In this document: positions 26,250 to 35,860 of the stretch, one piece after another
Position numbering within the stretch: position 1 is the first letter of the stretch
Layout: the number at the start of each line of letters is the position of its first letter
Assembly: GCF_000017685.1 (NCBI RefSeq)
Contig: NC_010602.1
Span: forward strand, 3,111,001-3,175,000
Direction of reading: 5' to 3'
From: Leptospira biflexa serovar Patoc strain 'Patoc 1 (Paris)'
GTDB lineage: Bacteria; Spirochaetota; Leptospiria; Leptospirales; Leptospiraceae
DNA: 64,000 nucleotides
The notes under the pieces: model-generated
The model's input: the letters and a program-made list of their open reading frames with translations, nothing else
Told to the model about the DNA's origin: nothing
Database searches by the model: none
Made by a program: the position numbers and the translations under genes

Positions 26250-28223
26250 TTAAGTAATTGACGGTTCTGTAACCGCAGTCATCGCATAACCGGCATAAGC
26301 CAGAATTGTTAAAAATAGTAAAATACCACCAAATACGACGGTATTTCTAACCACTGGTGATACTTTCGATTCCTTTGAGAATAAATAGACCAAAGAACCA
26401 ATAAATGGTAGAAGCAAAATCATCCAAAAGTATAAATCAACTTTTGATCCTTTCACCGAAAATCGATCCAAGATGGCAAGTCCTGTCCATGCGGCAAAGA
26501 TGGCAAATGGCAGGAGGAATCCCATGATATGGAAGTACCAAGTTTTTAACGTACCAGGGAAATGAACTCTCCAACCAGAAGTGTACATCTTGTTTGTTTC
26601 TGTTTCAAAATCTTTTTTGTCAAGTTTAGGAAGTTCAGCGGATTCAATGAGTCCTTTGTACGAATCGAATACGTCATGTGCTGGTATAATTTTCGATTGA
26701 GCTTCCGTTGGCATATTCAATTGCGAACTTGGAATTGGTTGGTTTTTGTATGAACCCAAAACAAATTCTTTTAAATTTGCCTGAACAAACAATGCAAGGA
26801 GACCGATACTAGAAGACATATCACCTATATGAGGATATCGAATACCGGAACAAGATTGTAAGGATTCGAGAAAAGGAGGGCTCGATACTCCATAAGAATT
26901 ACCTTCAAAACAATTCCCTACATTTACAGGTCCACTGAGAGCAATGTCCCCTCTACCAGAATGATACACTTTGTTGTTACGAACAATATTATTATTGGAA
27001 ATCCAAATGTTCTCATCGATATTCATCGTCACAAGGATACCGTAATTATTGTGATTAAAAACTAAGTTGTCTTCTACAATATTTTCCAATGCACCAAGTA
27101 AGGCGATTCCATTTCCGATGGAAGGATATTCCAATTTTTTAGAAGGTGCGTTTGTATTATTGTTATCATAAACAATATTTTTTTTCACAACCATCTGTTT
27201 CTGTGGCGGTAACAATTCTCTATCTAATGTATTGGGGCCAATTCCTAATTGGTTTTTTCTCCAAATGGATGACAACAAGTAGATATTCCCGCTTGAATTG
27301 GTTCCAGAATATCCCAAGGCATTATTTTCCGAAATCACATCATGAATTATCGCATTACATGGATTACACTGACCTATATAAAAACCTGAATCAGGCGAAC
27401 CGGATGCATAAGAATGTTCAATTAGTCCATCAACAGAATCAAAAGCATATACACCATAATCACCATTATTGTATGCTGTAATATAAGATCCGCGATAACC
27501 TTTCACACCAGTCCAATAGACTCCATTAAGTGTCGCATTTCTTGTTGTGATGTTTTCAACTGCTACTCCATCGGCTCCAACAACCATAATACCATTCCCT
27601 CTTAGGAATTCTCCATCGATGATGGTTAGATTACGATCTTCACCTCGAATGGTAATAGAAGGTGTTGTGACAGTCACTTCTTCTTTATAAATCCCTTTTG
27701 CAACTAATACCAAATCACCAGGGGATGCGGCATCCACTGCATTTTGAATGGTTTTGTATTGAGATGGAACCTTTCTTGTGATCCCAGTCCATTTTTTAGA
27801 GATTTTTGATTTTGCGGTGTTCGCCTGAGGGTTGTAAGACGCGTCTCCAATGACAGCAACACCTGTCATACCTATCTTTCCATCCGGAGAAGCATGAAAG
27901 GAACAAAAATAAGGGAACACACCTTCCTCTGGAAAAAACACATCCGTATGTGCCCCACGAAACATCGCTAAGTTGCCATATGTAGTTTCAGTTGACCAGT
28001 CCTTGTTAATGGAAATTGCATTGTGTGGGTTATTTCCCTCATTCACAAAACGAATTTTCCCACCTTTGTAGGTACGGATCACTGGTGGATGAAAAGCATT
28101 GTCCATCATTGTGACATGCACAAATGCCGAGTTAGCAGGGTCTTCTGAGTTGCAAAAATTCAAACCAAAGGTTAAGAACATTGCCAGAAAGATCCCTAAA
28201 AATATCTTTTTGGTATTTTCCAT
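26250..28223 (-). CDS. cupredoxin / right-handed beta-helix (NosD-like) lipoprotein with C-terminal membrane helices
   Basis: A 657-residue composite protein. A lipoprotein signal peptide ends GLNFC. The plastocyanin-like domain (about 30-125) has NNPHNAIS and YFCSFHASPDGKIGMTG, giving a His-Cys-His-Met blue-copper set. A NosD/CASH-type right-handed beta helix follows (about 150-480), rich in turns such as GVYAFDSVDG and NIVRNNKVYHSG. The C terminus has three membrane helices (about 565-655), two of them PLDc_N-like. It heads the copper operon, preceded by a consensus promoter and palindrome. NosD proteins help mature the nitrous-oxide reductase copper site, but no NosZ is present here, so a role in copper storage or delivery is inference. 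Confidence 0.86.
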   Translation of the reverse strand: MENTKKIFLGIFLAMFLTFGLNFCNSEDPANSAFVHVTMMDNAFHPPVIRTYKGGKIRFVNEGNNPHNAISINKDWSTETTYGNLAMFRGAHTDVFFPEEGVFPYFCSFHASPDGKIGMTGVAVIGDASYNPQANTAKSKISKKWTGITRKVPSQYKTIQNAVDAASPGDLVLVAKGIYKEEVTVTTPSITIRGEDRNLTIIDGEFLRGNGIMVVGADGVAVENITTRNATLNGVYWTGVKGYRGSYITAYNNGDYGVYAFDSVDGLIEHSYASGSPDSGFYIGQCNPCNAIIHDVISENNALGYSGTNSSGNIYLLSSIWRKNQLGIGPNTLDRELLPPQKQMVVKKNIVYDNNNTNAPSKKLEYPSIGNGIALLGALENIVEDNLVFNHNNYGILVTMNIDENIWISNNNIVRNNKVYHSGRGDIALSGPVNVGNCFEGNSYGVSSPPFLESLQSCSGIRYPHIGDMSSSIGLLALFVQANLKEFVLGSYKNQPIPSSQLNMPTEAQSKIIPAHDVFDSYKGLIESAELPKLDKKDFETETNKMYTSGWRVHFPGTLKTWYFHIMGFLLPFAIFAAWTGLAILDRFSVKGSKVDLYFWMILLLPFIGSLVYLFSKESKVSPVVRNTVVFGGILLFLTILAYAGYAMTAVTEPSIT

Positions 28224-28238
28224 AGTTTTTCCCGAAAC

Positions 28239-28254
28239 GTGAGGGATACCTCAC
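28239..28254. promoter_or_regulatory. palindromic operator at the start of the copper operon
   Basis: GTGAGG-GATA-CCTCAC is a perfect inverted repeat of 6-base arms. It lies 3 to 18 bases after the predicted transcription start of the copper operon and 16 bases before the ATG, a position suited to a repressor. Which regulator binds is not visible in the window. Confidence 0.5.
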
Positions 28255-28263
28255 ATTTGGAGA

Positions 28264-28292
28264 ATTTTAGAATTGTGTTAAAACTTTGTCAA
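28264..28292 (-). promoter_or_regulatory. sigma-70 promoter of the copper operon
   Basis: Read on the minus strand: TTGACA (28292-28287), exactly 17 bases, TAAAAT (28269-28264). It begins 7 bases past the tetR stop codon and points at the gene starting at 28223. This is the best consensus promoter found in the window. Confidence 0.7.
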
Positions 28293-28299
28293 TGTTAAA

Positions 28300-28926
28300 T
28301 CATTGAAAACTGGAAAAATATACCAAAAGTAAGGTTCGAAGTTCCGCCAAAACCTGCTTTTTTTCCGAGATTTTTGAAGTTCTGTGGATGATCTTCGTGA
28401 CCGAATCGACCGATTCGACTATCATCAGTGCAATATAAAAGGCACGTTTCTGATTCACTTTTGGGAACATTGTCAAAATTACTTTATCCGCTAAGGATTT
28501 CGCAAAACGTTCGTTACTTTCGATATCTAAATGTAACAATGCCTCGTTCGTATACAAGATTGAATTGATCAATCGATATCCTTTCACTTCACTCAATGTC
28601 TGTTCATAGGCGATTAATGTAAAATCTACAAATTCAGGTGTGAATTTTTTTGTCTTTTTTAAAGCTTTAGATACCTTTTCAAAAAAAAGGTCATGCATAA
28701 TTAGATAACAAGCTTCCGCATGCGAATAGATAATGGATTCTTTATTAGGAAAAAATTGATAAATCGAACCTACGGAAATTCCACTTTTTTCCGCGATTAA
28801 ATCAGTCGTTAAATCGTCATAACCAACTTCACCTAACAACATAATTGCTGTATCAACAATTTTTTGATATCGTTCTTTCGAACGTTTTTGTTGTGGTACT
28901 TTCCTAGGATTGAGTGTGTGATTCAT
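28300..28926 (-). CDS. TetR-family regulator of the efflux operon
   Basis: A TetR-type repressor of about 208 residues from ATG 28926; the frame is open further upstream to 29058, but that start would sit inside macB and 28926 overlaps the macB stop by 4 bases (ATGA). The helix-turn-helix is residues 20-65 (EVGYDDLTTDLIAEKSGISVGSIYQFFPNKESI). The C-terminal ligand domain is not recognisable. It is the last gene of the TolC-HlyD-MacB unit and is likely to control it in response to a transported compound. Confidence 0.88.
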   Translation of the reverse strand: MNHTLNPRKVPQQKRSKERYQKIVDTAIMLLGEVGYDDLTTDLIAEKSGISVGSIYQFFPNKESIIYSHAEACYLIMHDLFFEKVSKALKKTKKFTPEFVDFTLIAYEQTLSEVKGYRLINSILYTNEALLHLDIESNERFAKSLADKVILTMFPKVNQKRAFYIALMIVESVDSVTKIIHRTSKISEKKQVLAELRTLLLVYFSSFQ

Positions 28927-30869
28927 TCTGATCGTAAAGCCACGATAGGACTCAATTTGGCAGCATATTCCGAAGGCCACCATCCGAATAGAATTCCTAT
29001 CGATATGGAAAATAAAAATGCAAATCCAATGGAAGGAAAGGATAAAACAATTGTCCAACCGAAGTATTCTTGTAAAAAAAGAACCGTCAGGATTCCAAAA
29101 ACCAACCCTACAATTCCACCCGTTAGACTCGTAAGTGTTGATTCCATTAAAAATTGGATACGAATATCAGATTCTCTCGCACCCAATGCTTTACGTAATC
29201 CGATTTCCTTAGTTCTTTCTTTCACGGAAACTAACATAATGTTCATAATACCAATCCCACCAACAAGGAGAGAAACTGCAGCTAATGCAACAAGTAAAGT
29301 TGACATGGTTTGATTTGTTTCTGAAACAGCAGACTGGATATCAGCCATACTCATCACTTGGTAAATATTTCCCATGGATTCGTTCGTGCCATGTCTTTCG
29401 TGTAAAAATTGTTTCATGGCCTTCGTAAAACTTTCTGATGATTCGTTTGGATCTAATTCCATTTCTAAATTATCAACCGCATCTTTATTGAGCAATCTTC
29501 GCATAGCTGTATTCAATGGAACGAGTACAACATCATCTTGATCACGATAACCAGTTGATCCCTTTTCAGGCAATTGGCCGATCACTCGGAATGAGACTCG
29601 ATTGATTTTTAAATAAGTACCAACTGGATTTTTACCTTCATACAGTTCACGCACGACAGTATTACCCACCAAACATACGAGTGCCCTTTTGTTCTCTTCC
29701 TCTTCCGTGAAAAATCTACCTTCGATTGGATCTAAATTTCGAAGAGACTCGTAATTTGGACTGGCACCTGTCACAAAACTGTTCCAGTTACGATTTCCAA
29801 ATACGAGTTGTGCCCGACCATTGACAACAGCTGAAATTTGTTTTACCTCTGGGAATTTTTTTGAAACTGCGGATACATCATCAATATCTAATCGATTGAC
29901 TGTGCCTGCTTCGAGTGAGACACCCCCACTTCGCATACCTCCTGTTCTCACGATGACTAAATTGGCACCTAACGAAGAAAATTGTTCTTCAACGGATTTT
30001 TTTGCACCTTCTCCCAGTGCCATCACTGAAATCACACAAACGACACCAAACAAAATTCCAAGTGCTGATAAAAATGTTCGTAATTGATTTGATGCCAAAG
30101 AAAATAACGACTGCTTAAAGATACCTTTGACAAGGTTCCAGCCTGATTTTCTTCTAAAAAAATTCTGAAAAGGATATGGATTGTCCATTGTTTTTTTCTT
30201 CCGTTCTTCACTTGTGATTTTTCCATCAATCACATGGATGATGCGATCACAATATTCTGCCATCTCTGGTTCATGAGTGACCATCACGATTGTTTTTCCT
30301 TCAATATGAAGTCTTTGTAATTCCAACATAATTTCAATTTTACTTTTGGAATCTAAATTACCGGTTGGTTCGTCAGCAAAAATGATAGGTGGATCATTTA
30401 ACAGTGCTCTTGCGATTGCAACTCTTTGCTGTTGTCCACCAGAAAGTTCATTTGGTGTATGTAAGATTCTATCATGCAATCCAACTTTTGTTAGTTGGTT
30501 TTCCGCAACTTGATTTGGATTGGTTATATCAGTATATAAAGCAGGTAAACAAACATTTTGTAATGCATTTGATTTGGCCAAAAGATGAAACTGTTGGAAA
30601 ACAAAACCGATCATACTCCCACGGATATCGGATAAAACATTGGGTGGTTCATTTTCCAAATTTCTTCCGAACAAACGATACGTTCCGCTATCAGAATGAT
30701 CCAAAAGACCTAAAACTTGTAATAACGTTGATTTTCCAGATCCAGATGGACCCATAATAGCTACGAATTCGCCTTGTTTAATTTCTAAATTTATTTCATT
30801 CAAAACAGAAAATTTTGAATTCCCGATTTGATAAAATTTGTTTAGCTTTTTTATTTCAATGGCTAACAA
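28923..30869 (-). CDS. MacB-type ABC transporter (ATPase fused to FtsX-like permease)
   Basis: A 648-residue inner-membrane protein of the MacB class, which drives export of macrolides, peptides or lipoproteins through a TolC channel. The N-terminal ATPase has Walker [13 protein letters not shown], signature [15 protein letters not shown] and Walker [14 protein letters not shown]. After a linker the membrane part has one helix (about 270-290), a large periplasmic domain, and three C-terminal helices in the FtsX domain ([16 protein letters not shown] between them). Length and order match MacB. It follows the HlyD-type gene by 3 bases. Confidence 0.94.
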   Translation of the reverse strand: MLAIEIKKLNKFYQIGNSKFSVLNEINLEIKQGEFVAIMGPSGSGKSTLLQVLGLLDHSDSGTYRLFGRNLENEPPNVLSDIRGSMIGFVFQQFHLLAKSNALQNVCLPALYTDITNPNQVAENQLTKVGLHDRILHTPNELSGGQQQRVAIARALLNDPPIIFADEPTGNLDSKSKIEIMLELQRLHIEGKTIVMVTHEPEMAEYCDRIIHVIDGKITSEERKKKTMDNPYPFQNFFRRKSGWNLVKGIFKQSLFSLASNQLRTFLSALGILFGVVCVISVMALGEGAKKSVEEQFSSLGANLVIVRTGGMRSGGVSLEAGTVNRLDIDDVSAVSKKFPEVKQISAVVNGRAQLVFGNRNWNSFVTGASPNYESLRNLDPIEGRFFTEEEENKRALVCLVGNTVVRELYEGKNPVGTYLKINRVSFRVIGQLPEKGSTGYRDQDDVVLVPLNTAMRRLLNKDAVDNLEMELDPNESSESFTKAMKQFLHERHGTNESMGNIYQVMSMADIQSAVSETNQTMSTLLVALAAVSLLVGGIGIMNIMLVSVKERTKEIGLRKALGARESDIRIQFLMESTLTSLTGGIVGLVFGILTVLFLQEYFGWTIVLSFPSIGFAFLFSISIGILFGWWPSEYAAKLSPIVALRSE

Positions 30870-30872
30870 GAA

Positions 30873-31817
30873 CTATCTCTTTGGAAGTTTTGGAGAAGAG
30901 AATGGTCCACCACTTGTATTTTTTTTATTCTCTTGGATTTTTTTCTTTCGGTATACAAAATCACCTTCAACGAGTCCGGAGATTACAGCAGTGTTTTGGT
31001 CATCAGAGTCACCGATTTCCACATTTGTCTCCTCTAACGTTTCTTTGTTTTTGATGAGGACAATGCCCTTCCCATTTTTTCTTTTGATAAAGTCATTAGA
31101 TACTAACAAAACATCCTTTTCTTCGGAAATGATAAAGTCCACTGTGATTGACATTCCACTTCGCAGATAACTAGGTATCAAATTTAATTCTAAATCAACA
31201 TTGTACATCGTGACATTATTTTCAATCACGGCTTCGTAACCAATATGTTTCACTTTTGCACGTATGGACTCATTTGAAAATGAATCCACTAAAATATTTG
31301 CATTCTGGCCAATTTTAATTTTTGAAAGATCTGTTTCGTCTACCTTCGCTTGCACCATTAATGTATCAGACAAAACAAATAAAATATCTTGTTGTGTTAC
31401 CGTTTGACCTGGACTGATGTTGGAAACTATCACCAAACCACGCAGAGGTGAAATGACTGGAGTTGGTTTATAAAAATCTTCCCATTTTTTTAATTCTTCG
31501 GTACCTTTCGCCCTAGCGGCATCAAGAAGTGCTGCTCGTTCCGTGGAACTGATCCAAGCCAAGATCTTACCCTTCCCCACTAAATTTCCTTCTGCAACTA
31601 AAATGAATTCCACTCTACCAGCAATTGGTGGTTTGATTTCCAATCGATTTTTTGGTATCGCCGTTCCTGTTGCACGGACAGTCAAAAGCAAATCACCACG
31701 AGTCACTGTAGTTGATTCAATTTTATATTCTTCTTTTGATTTCTTGAAACCTATGAGGTAATACAAAACTGCTGAAAGAAAAAATACAAAAGTAAAAATA
31801 TAAACTTTAGTCTTCAT
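30873..31817 (-). CDS. periplasmic adaptor (HlyD/MacA-type membrane-fusion protein)
   Basis: A 314-residue adaptor that links the MacB-type pump to the TolC-type channel. One N-terminal membrane helix (about 5-22), then a barrel-sandwich lipoyl-like half (GRVEFILVAEGNLVGKGKILAWI), a short helical hairpin, the second lipoyl half (SPLRGLVIVSNISPGQTV) and a beta-barrel domain. A TTG precedes the ATG by one codon; GGAAAG lies 8 bases before the ATG, so I start at 31817. It overlaps the end of the TolC-type gene by 11 bases. The short hairpin places it nearer to MacA than to RND adaptors. Confidence 0.9.
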   Translation of the reverse strand: MKTKVYIFTFVFFLSAVLYYLIGFKKSKEEYKIESTTVTRGDLLLTVRATGTAIPKNRLEIKPPIAGRVEFILVAEGNLVGKGKILAWISSTERAALLDAARAKGTEELKKWEDFYKPTPVISPLRGLVIVSNISPGQTVTQQDILFVLSDTLMVQAKVDETDLSKIKIGQNANILVDSFSNESIRAKVKHIGYEAVIENNVTMYNVDLELNLIPSYLRSGMSITVDFIISEEKDVLLVSNDFIKRKNGKGIVLIKNKETLEETNVEIGDSDDQNTAVISGLVEGDFVYRKKKIQENKKNTSGGPFSSPKLPKR

Positions 31818-33162
31818 CAAAACACTTTCCTAAATTGCGAAGGTATGTTGCTTCCGCTAAACCAAGATCCCTTTTCCCAATTAGCAAATTTTTCTCCCGA
31901 TTGATCAAATCGTTTTCGATAAGATCCCAATTTTCAAAACTAATCAGACCATTCGAATATTGTGACCGAGCAATTGTTGCTCTGATCTCAGATGCCTTAT
32001 AAAATTCAGTTAATACCAAAAGTTGTTCGGAAACATTTTTAAAATTAAGATAGGATTGTTCCAAAGAAAAAGAGAGCATATTTTTTTTTGAATCTCGAGT
32101 ATGGATCGATTTTTCATACTCTGTTTTTGCAATCTTTACATTGTAATAATCTCTGCCACCATTAAACAATGGATAACTCAAATTGATTCCAAAACTATAG
32201 TTTCTCGGTTTCGGCAACCAAACATCATCTTGCCTTGTGATCGTCGCACTCAGATTGAGATCTGGATAAAAACCAGCCTCCGCCACGCCAATATTTGCTT
32301 GTGCGGCTCTCACTTTGGACTGTTCAGCCATTATCGAAGGATGTAGATCTAATAAATTTGACTTTTCTTTTTCAGAGAATTTTTTTTCTAAAATTGGTTC
32401 ATACAACAAAGTTGAATCCAAAGTGACCTCAATCGGTGAAGCGATCACTCTTTCAATTTCCTTCCAATTAGTTTGGAAGAGTCGTTCGGCAAACGATACT
32501 TCATATTCCGATTGTTTTACAAAAGATTCACTCAATAAAAAACTACCTTTATGTTCACGGCCGACTTCATAACGTAGTTTGACCAAATCACGATTTTTGA
32601 TTCTTCTCTCTTTGATTTTTAAGGAAAGTTGATGGAGTTCTTTGGCATACAAGGCTTGCGTATACGCCGATTTTAATTCAAAGCAGATTTTTAGACGAGA
32701 ATCATTTAATGTTTGTTTGGCTGCTTGGAGAAGGGCTTCTGTTTTTTCGATTCCACTTTTGTCTCGAAATCCAGAAAATAAATTTTGATTCGTACTGAGA
32801 CCAACCGAATATCGATTCACTGCAGTTGGAGAAGAATCACCCGCGTTTGTTTGTTGGTTTTGTGTTTGATTTCCATTTGATGCACCGCTAATCAATGGAT
32901 CGTTTACAGTACCAGATCCACTAAAGTTGGCAGAGGACTGTCTTGCAGAAGCAAGGACATTGACAGTTGGTAAATACCCTGCATAACTTTTTTCATTTTC
33001 ATAAAATGCCTTGTCGTAGTCTGCTTTAACGGATAAATATTCAGGATTCGACTGAACAGCTTTTTGCCATAAATCTTTTAGCTGGATCGGTTTTTTAGTT
33101 TCCGCAAAGAGTGTAAGACTCAGAACCAAACAACTGATACTAGAGATCAAAGTGTATTTCAC
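31807..33162 (-). CDS. TolC-family outer-membrane efflux channel
   Basis: A 451-residue outer-membrane factor. The signal peptide ends near SLTLFAETKK and the start codon is GTG. Two tandem TolC repeats are visible through their helical stretches (KSAYTQALYAKELHQLSLKI; SEQLLVLTEFYKASEIR) and the motif GINLSYPLFNGGRDY before the second hairpin. A low-complexity Asn/Gln/Ser segment at about 80-110 is an extracellular loop insertion. First gene of the four-gene efflux operon with the adaptor, MacB-type pump and TetR regulator. Confidence 0.9.
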   Translation of the reverse strand: MKYTLISSISCLVLSLTLFAETKKPIQLKDLWQKAVQSNPEYLSVKADYDKAFYENEKSYAGYLPTVNVLASARQSSANFSGSGTVNDPLISGASNGNQTQNQQTNAGDSSPTAVNRYSVGLSTNQNLFSGFRDKSGIEKTEALLQAAKQTLNDSRLKICFELKSAYTQALYAKELHQLSLKIKERRIKNRDLVKLRYEVGREHKGSFLLSESFVKQSEYEVSFAERLFQTNWKEIERVIASPIEVTLDSTLLYEPILEKKFSEKEKSNLLDLHPSIMAEQSKVRAAQANIGVAEAGFYPDLNLSATITRQDDVWLPKPRNYSFGINLSYPLFNGGRDYYNVKIAKTEYEKSIHTRDSKKNMLSFSLEQSYLNFKNVSEQLLVLTEFYKASEIRATIARSQYSNGLISFENWDLIENDLINREKNLLIGKRDLGLAEATYLRNLGKCFDED

Positions 33163-33251
33163 TATATACTAAACCCGTTTGGATCCAAAAAAGTTCCCAA
33201 ATTTTTTAAAAAATATCCGATGCAAACGATTTCCTGAATCCAAGTCCTTAC

Positions 33252-34178
33252 CTACCAACTCCCTGAACTCCCACCGCCACCGAAACTACCTCCACCTCCG
33301 CGAAATCCACCAGAACTTCCGCCACTTGACCAACCACTACTCCGACTACTTCCGGAAGTACTCGCAAAACTACTGTTACGCATTCTTTTCCTACCATGAG
33401 GAGTTAAAAGATGATAAAGTTTGTAGATACCAATTCCAATCGCATAAATCAAAAAAACGGTCGCTCCAATATTGGCACCGTGGATGGCTGTAGGAAATAA
33501 ACTCCAAAAAGGAAACAAAAAGAAATAAATAAACCAACCAACATAAGGAGCGTTTGCTGCAAAATATGTAAATATCCCCAAAACAAAAACAATAAAAAAT
33601 GATAAAAAAATTCGTAATCCGATGGGAATTTCTTCGCTTCCATGAGAAAGTTCACCTAAAAATGAAAGTGGGCCGAGATGAGAATAATCCTTTGGTTCTG
33701 GTATCTGGTACTCACCTTCGATGGCATTCATGATTGTTTTGACGCCATTTTGGATCCCCACATCATACTCACCTTTTTTGAAAGAAGGTTTGATCTCATT
33801 CTCGATGATATGGCGACACAGAACATCTGTTAACACTCCCTCCAATCCATATCCAACTTCAATTCTAAGTTTTCTGTCTTCTATTGCGACAAGAAGTAGT
33901 ACACCATTGTCTTTTCCTTTTTGGCCTAATTTCCAAGTTTCGGCGACCTTTATGGAGTATTCCTCCAAAGTCTCACCTTCCAATGAAGGGATGATATATA
34001 CTGCAATTTGGTTCGATGTTTTTCTCTCATGATCTTTCAGTTGTTTTTCTAAAGCAGAAACAAAATCAGCATTAAGAGTCCACGTCTCATCCATCACTCT
34101 TGCTTTTAATTTGGGAACATCTTTAGAAATGAGAAAAATAGGAAACAAGAGAATAAAAAAAACCAATATCCTTTGCAT
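33252..34178 (-). CDS. TPM-domain (YgcG-type) membrane protein with Gly/Ser-rich tail
   Basis: A 308-residue protein with a signal peptide, a TPM domain (about 25-155; DHERKTSNQIAVYIIPSLEG, LQKG-like KDNGVLLLVAIEDRKLRIEVGYGLEG), three or four membrane helices (about 185-260) and a Gly/Ser-rich tail (GGSSGGFRGGGGSFGG). TPM proteins such as YgcG have been linked to membrane-complex assembly or acid phosphatase activity, but the role is poorly defined. It is separated from tolC by about 90 bases and from the SulP gene by 44. Likely its own small unit. Confidence 0.85.
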   Translation of the reverse strand: MQRILVFFILLFPIFLISKDVPKLKARVMDETWTLNADFVSALEKQLKDHERKTSNQIAVYIIPSLEGETLEEYSIKVAETWKLGQKGKDNGVLLLVAIEDRKLRIEVGYGLEGVLTDVLCRHIIENEIKPSFKKGEYDVGIQNGVKTIMNAIEGEYQIPEPKDYSHLGPLSFLGELSHGSEEIPIGLRIFLSFFIVFVLGIFTYFAANAPYVGWFIYFFLFPFWSLFPTAIHGANIGATVFLIYAIGIGIYKLYHLLTPHGRKRMRNSSFASTSGSSRSSGWSSGGSSGGFRGGGGSFGGGGSSGSW

Positions 34179-34222
34179 AGAAGAACATTGGTTTTTGAAA
34201 AGATTGTTACAAGAATTTTTTA

Positions 34223-35830
34223 TTACTTTTGGATGCGTGTGGCTCCATAATAAGCAGAGATTGGTTTTAGGTCTTCAAATCCAATCAAATTCACCTGCCC
34301 ACCTCGTTCTTCGTAATCACGTTTAAAACTTTGTAAAAATTCAATTGCTGAAAAACCAATCATTTTGACATTTTCATCAAATTTCAAATCAATCCTTTCC
34401 CCAAGAGAAATCTTTCGAAACAATAATTTTAATGAAATCATATTTGAGAAAAGGAGTGCATGTTTCACATATAAAGTATGGACTTTGTTGTTTGATTCTA
34501 TTGTGATATCAGCAACGAATATATAACGAAACTTCACACCAAAATACATTTGGATTAATATTGCAGTGATGATACCACAAAACACTCCAACCAACAAATC
34601 TTCTACGATTGTGATAATCACTGTGACCAAAAAGATCACAATTTGATCCCAACCTTTTCGATACGTTTCCTGAAACACATGAGGTGAAGCCAATCGAAGG
34701 CCCACCATGATTAAAATTCCCGCAAGAGATGCCAATGGAATTCTATGGATAAGACCAGGTAACAATAAAATAAATAATAACAGAAACATACCGTGAAAAA
34801 AATTGGACCATCTCGTTTTGGCACCATTTTCCATATTCGCGGATGATCTCACTACTTCTGCTATGATTGGCAATCCACCGATCCAACCCAAAAAAAAGTT
34901 TCCGACCCCTTTTGCTACGAGTTCTCTATCCATGTTGGATTTTCTTCGGTAGGGATCTGTATTGTCAACTGCCGTAGCTGTTAGTAATGATTCGATACTT
35001 GCAATGAGTGCGATCGTAATCACCATTACCCAAAAAATTCCATCCTTCCATCGAGAGAAGTTTGGAAAACTAAGTCCTTCATAAATATGATTCGGTAAAT
35101 TGACCAATTTCTCTGGTCCAATTTTATAAGTATGGTTTAATAAAGTGTAAGAATGTTCATCTGCTAAATCAAATACAAATCCCAATACAATTCCAACTAA
35201 CACAGCAACAAGTGGCGCAGGTAGTTTTTTTAAGACTGGATTTTGAATTTTTGTCAGGATCGCAAGGATCACGATCGCAGAAATACCAATGATTGCCACC
35301 TCAGGATTTACATTCACAATACTGGTAGGAATTTCTATTAACAAACCCAATATGGATTTAGCGGTGGGCGTGATCCCAAGTGCTACGTAAAATTGTTTGG
35401 AAATAATGATTATACCGATAGCGGCCATCATTCCGTGAACCACTGAAATGGGGAAGTATACTGTCAGATTACCTGCTCTTACTAAACCGAGTACGATTTG
35501 AATCGCTCCAGCAATGACAATGGCGGCAAGTGTGATTTCGAAACCCAATTTCGCATCCCCACCACCTAACACAAAAATTGAATTTAATACAACAGCAATG
35601 AGTCCAGCGGCAGGCCCATTGATCGTGAGATGGGATCCACTGAAAAGAGATACAACAAGACCACCGACAATCCCTGAAAAAATCCCTGCCATCGGTGGCG
35701 CACCAGATGCCAAAGAAATTCCCAAACATAGGGGTAAGGCAATGAGAAAGACAACAAACCCGGACAAAATGTCCGACTTCCAGTTCTCTTTTAAGCCGGG
35801 CAACCAATCTTTTGGTTTTTCGTTGTTCAT
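34223..35830 (-). CDS. SulP-family anion transporter with STAS domain
   Basis: A 535-residue inner-membrane transporter. Twelve or more helices cover residues 20-430, including the SulP signatures GIFSGIVGGLVVSLFSGS and GPAAGLIAVV. A C-terminal STAS-like domain (about 440-530; KFDENVKMIGFSAIEFLQSF) is present but diverged. SulP members carry sulfate, bicarbonate or other anions; the bicarbonate branch (BicA) is a candidate because an SbtA-like bicarbonate transporter is encoded 1.7 kb away. A GAGAGG ribosome-binding site precedes the ATG. Substrate cannot be read from sequence alone. Confidence 0.88.
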   Translation of the reverse strand: MNNEKPKDWLPGLKENWKSDILSGFVVFLIALPLCLGISLASGAPPMAGIFSGIVGGLVVSLFSGSHLTINGPAAGLIAVVLNSIFVLGGGDAKLGFEITLAAIVIAGAIQIVLGLVRAGNLTVYFPISVVHGMMAAIGIIIISKQFYVALGITPTAKSILGLLIEIPTSIVNVNPEVAIIGISAIVILAILTKIQNPVLKKLPAPLVAVLVGIVLGFVFDLADEHSYTLLNHTYKIGPEKLVNLPNHIYEGLSFPNFSRWKDGIFWVMVITIALIASIESLLTATAVDNTDPYRRKSNMDRELVAKGVGNFFLGWIGGLPIIAEVVRSSANMENGAKTRWSNFFHGMFLLLFILLLPGLIHRIPLASLAGILIMVGLRLASPHVFQETYRKGWDQIVIFLVTVIITIVEDLLVGVFCGIITAILIQMYFGVKFRYIFVADITIESNNKVHTLYVKHALLFSNMISLKLLFRKISLGERIDLKFDENVKMIGFSAIEFLQSFKRDYEERGGQVNLIGFEDLKPISAYYGATRIQK

Positions 35831-35860
35831 AGAAAATTTCCTCTCTATTTGATTTCTTAT

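Noticed and set aside
24846..28223. Copper operon as a denitrification (nos/nir) cluster
   Set aside because: NosD-like and NirK-like folds are present, but there is no NosZ, NosF/Y or NorB gene and the oxidase type 1 site does not match NirK.
35469..35807. 112-residue Cys/Trp-rich frame inside the SulP gene
   Set aside because: Shadow of the membrane helices of the SulP gene in another frame.
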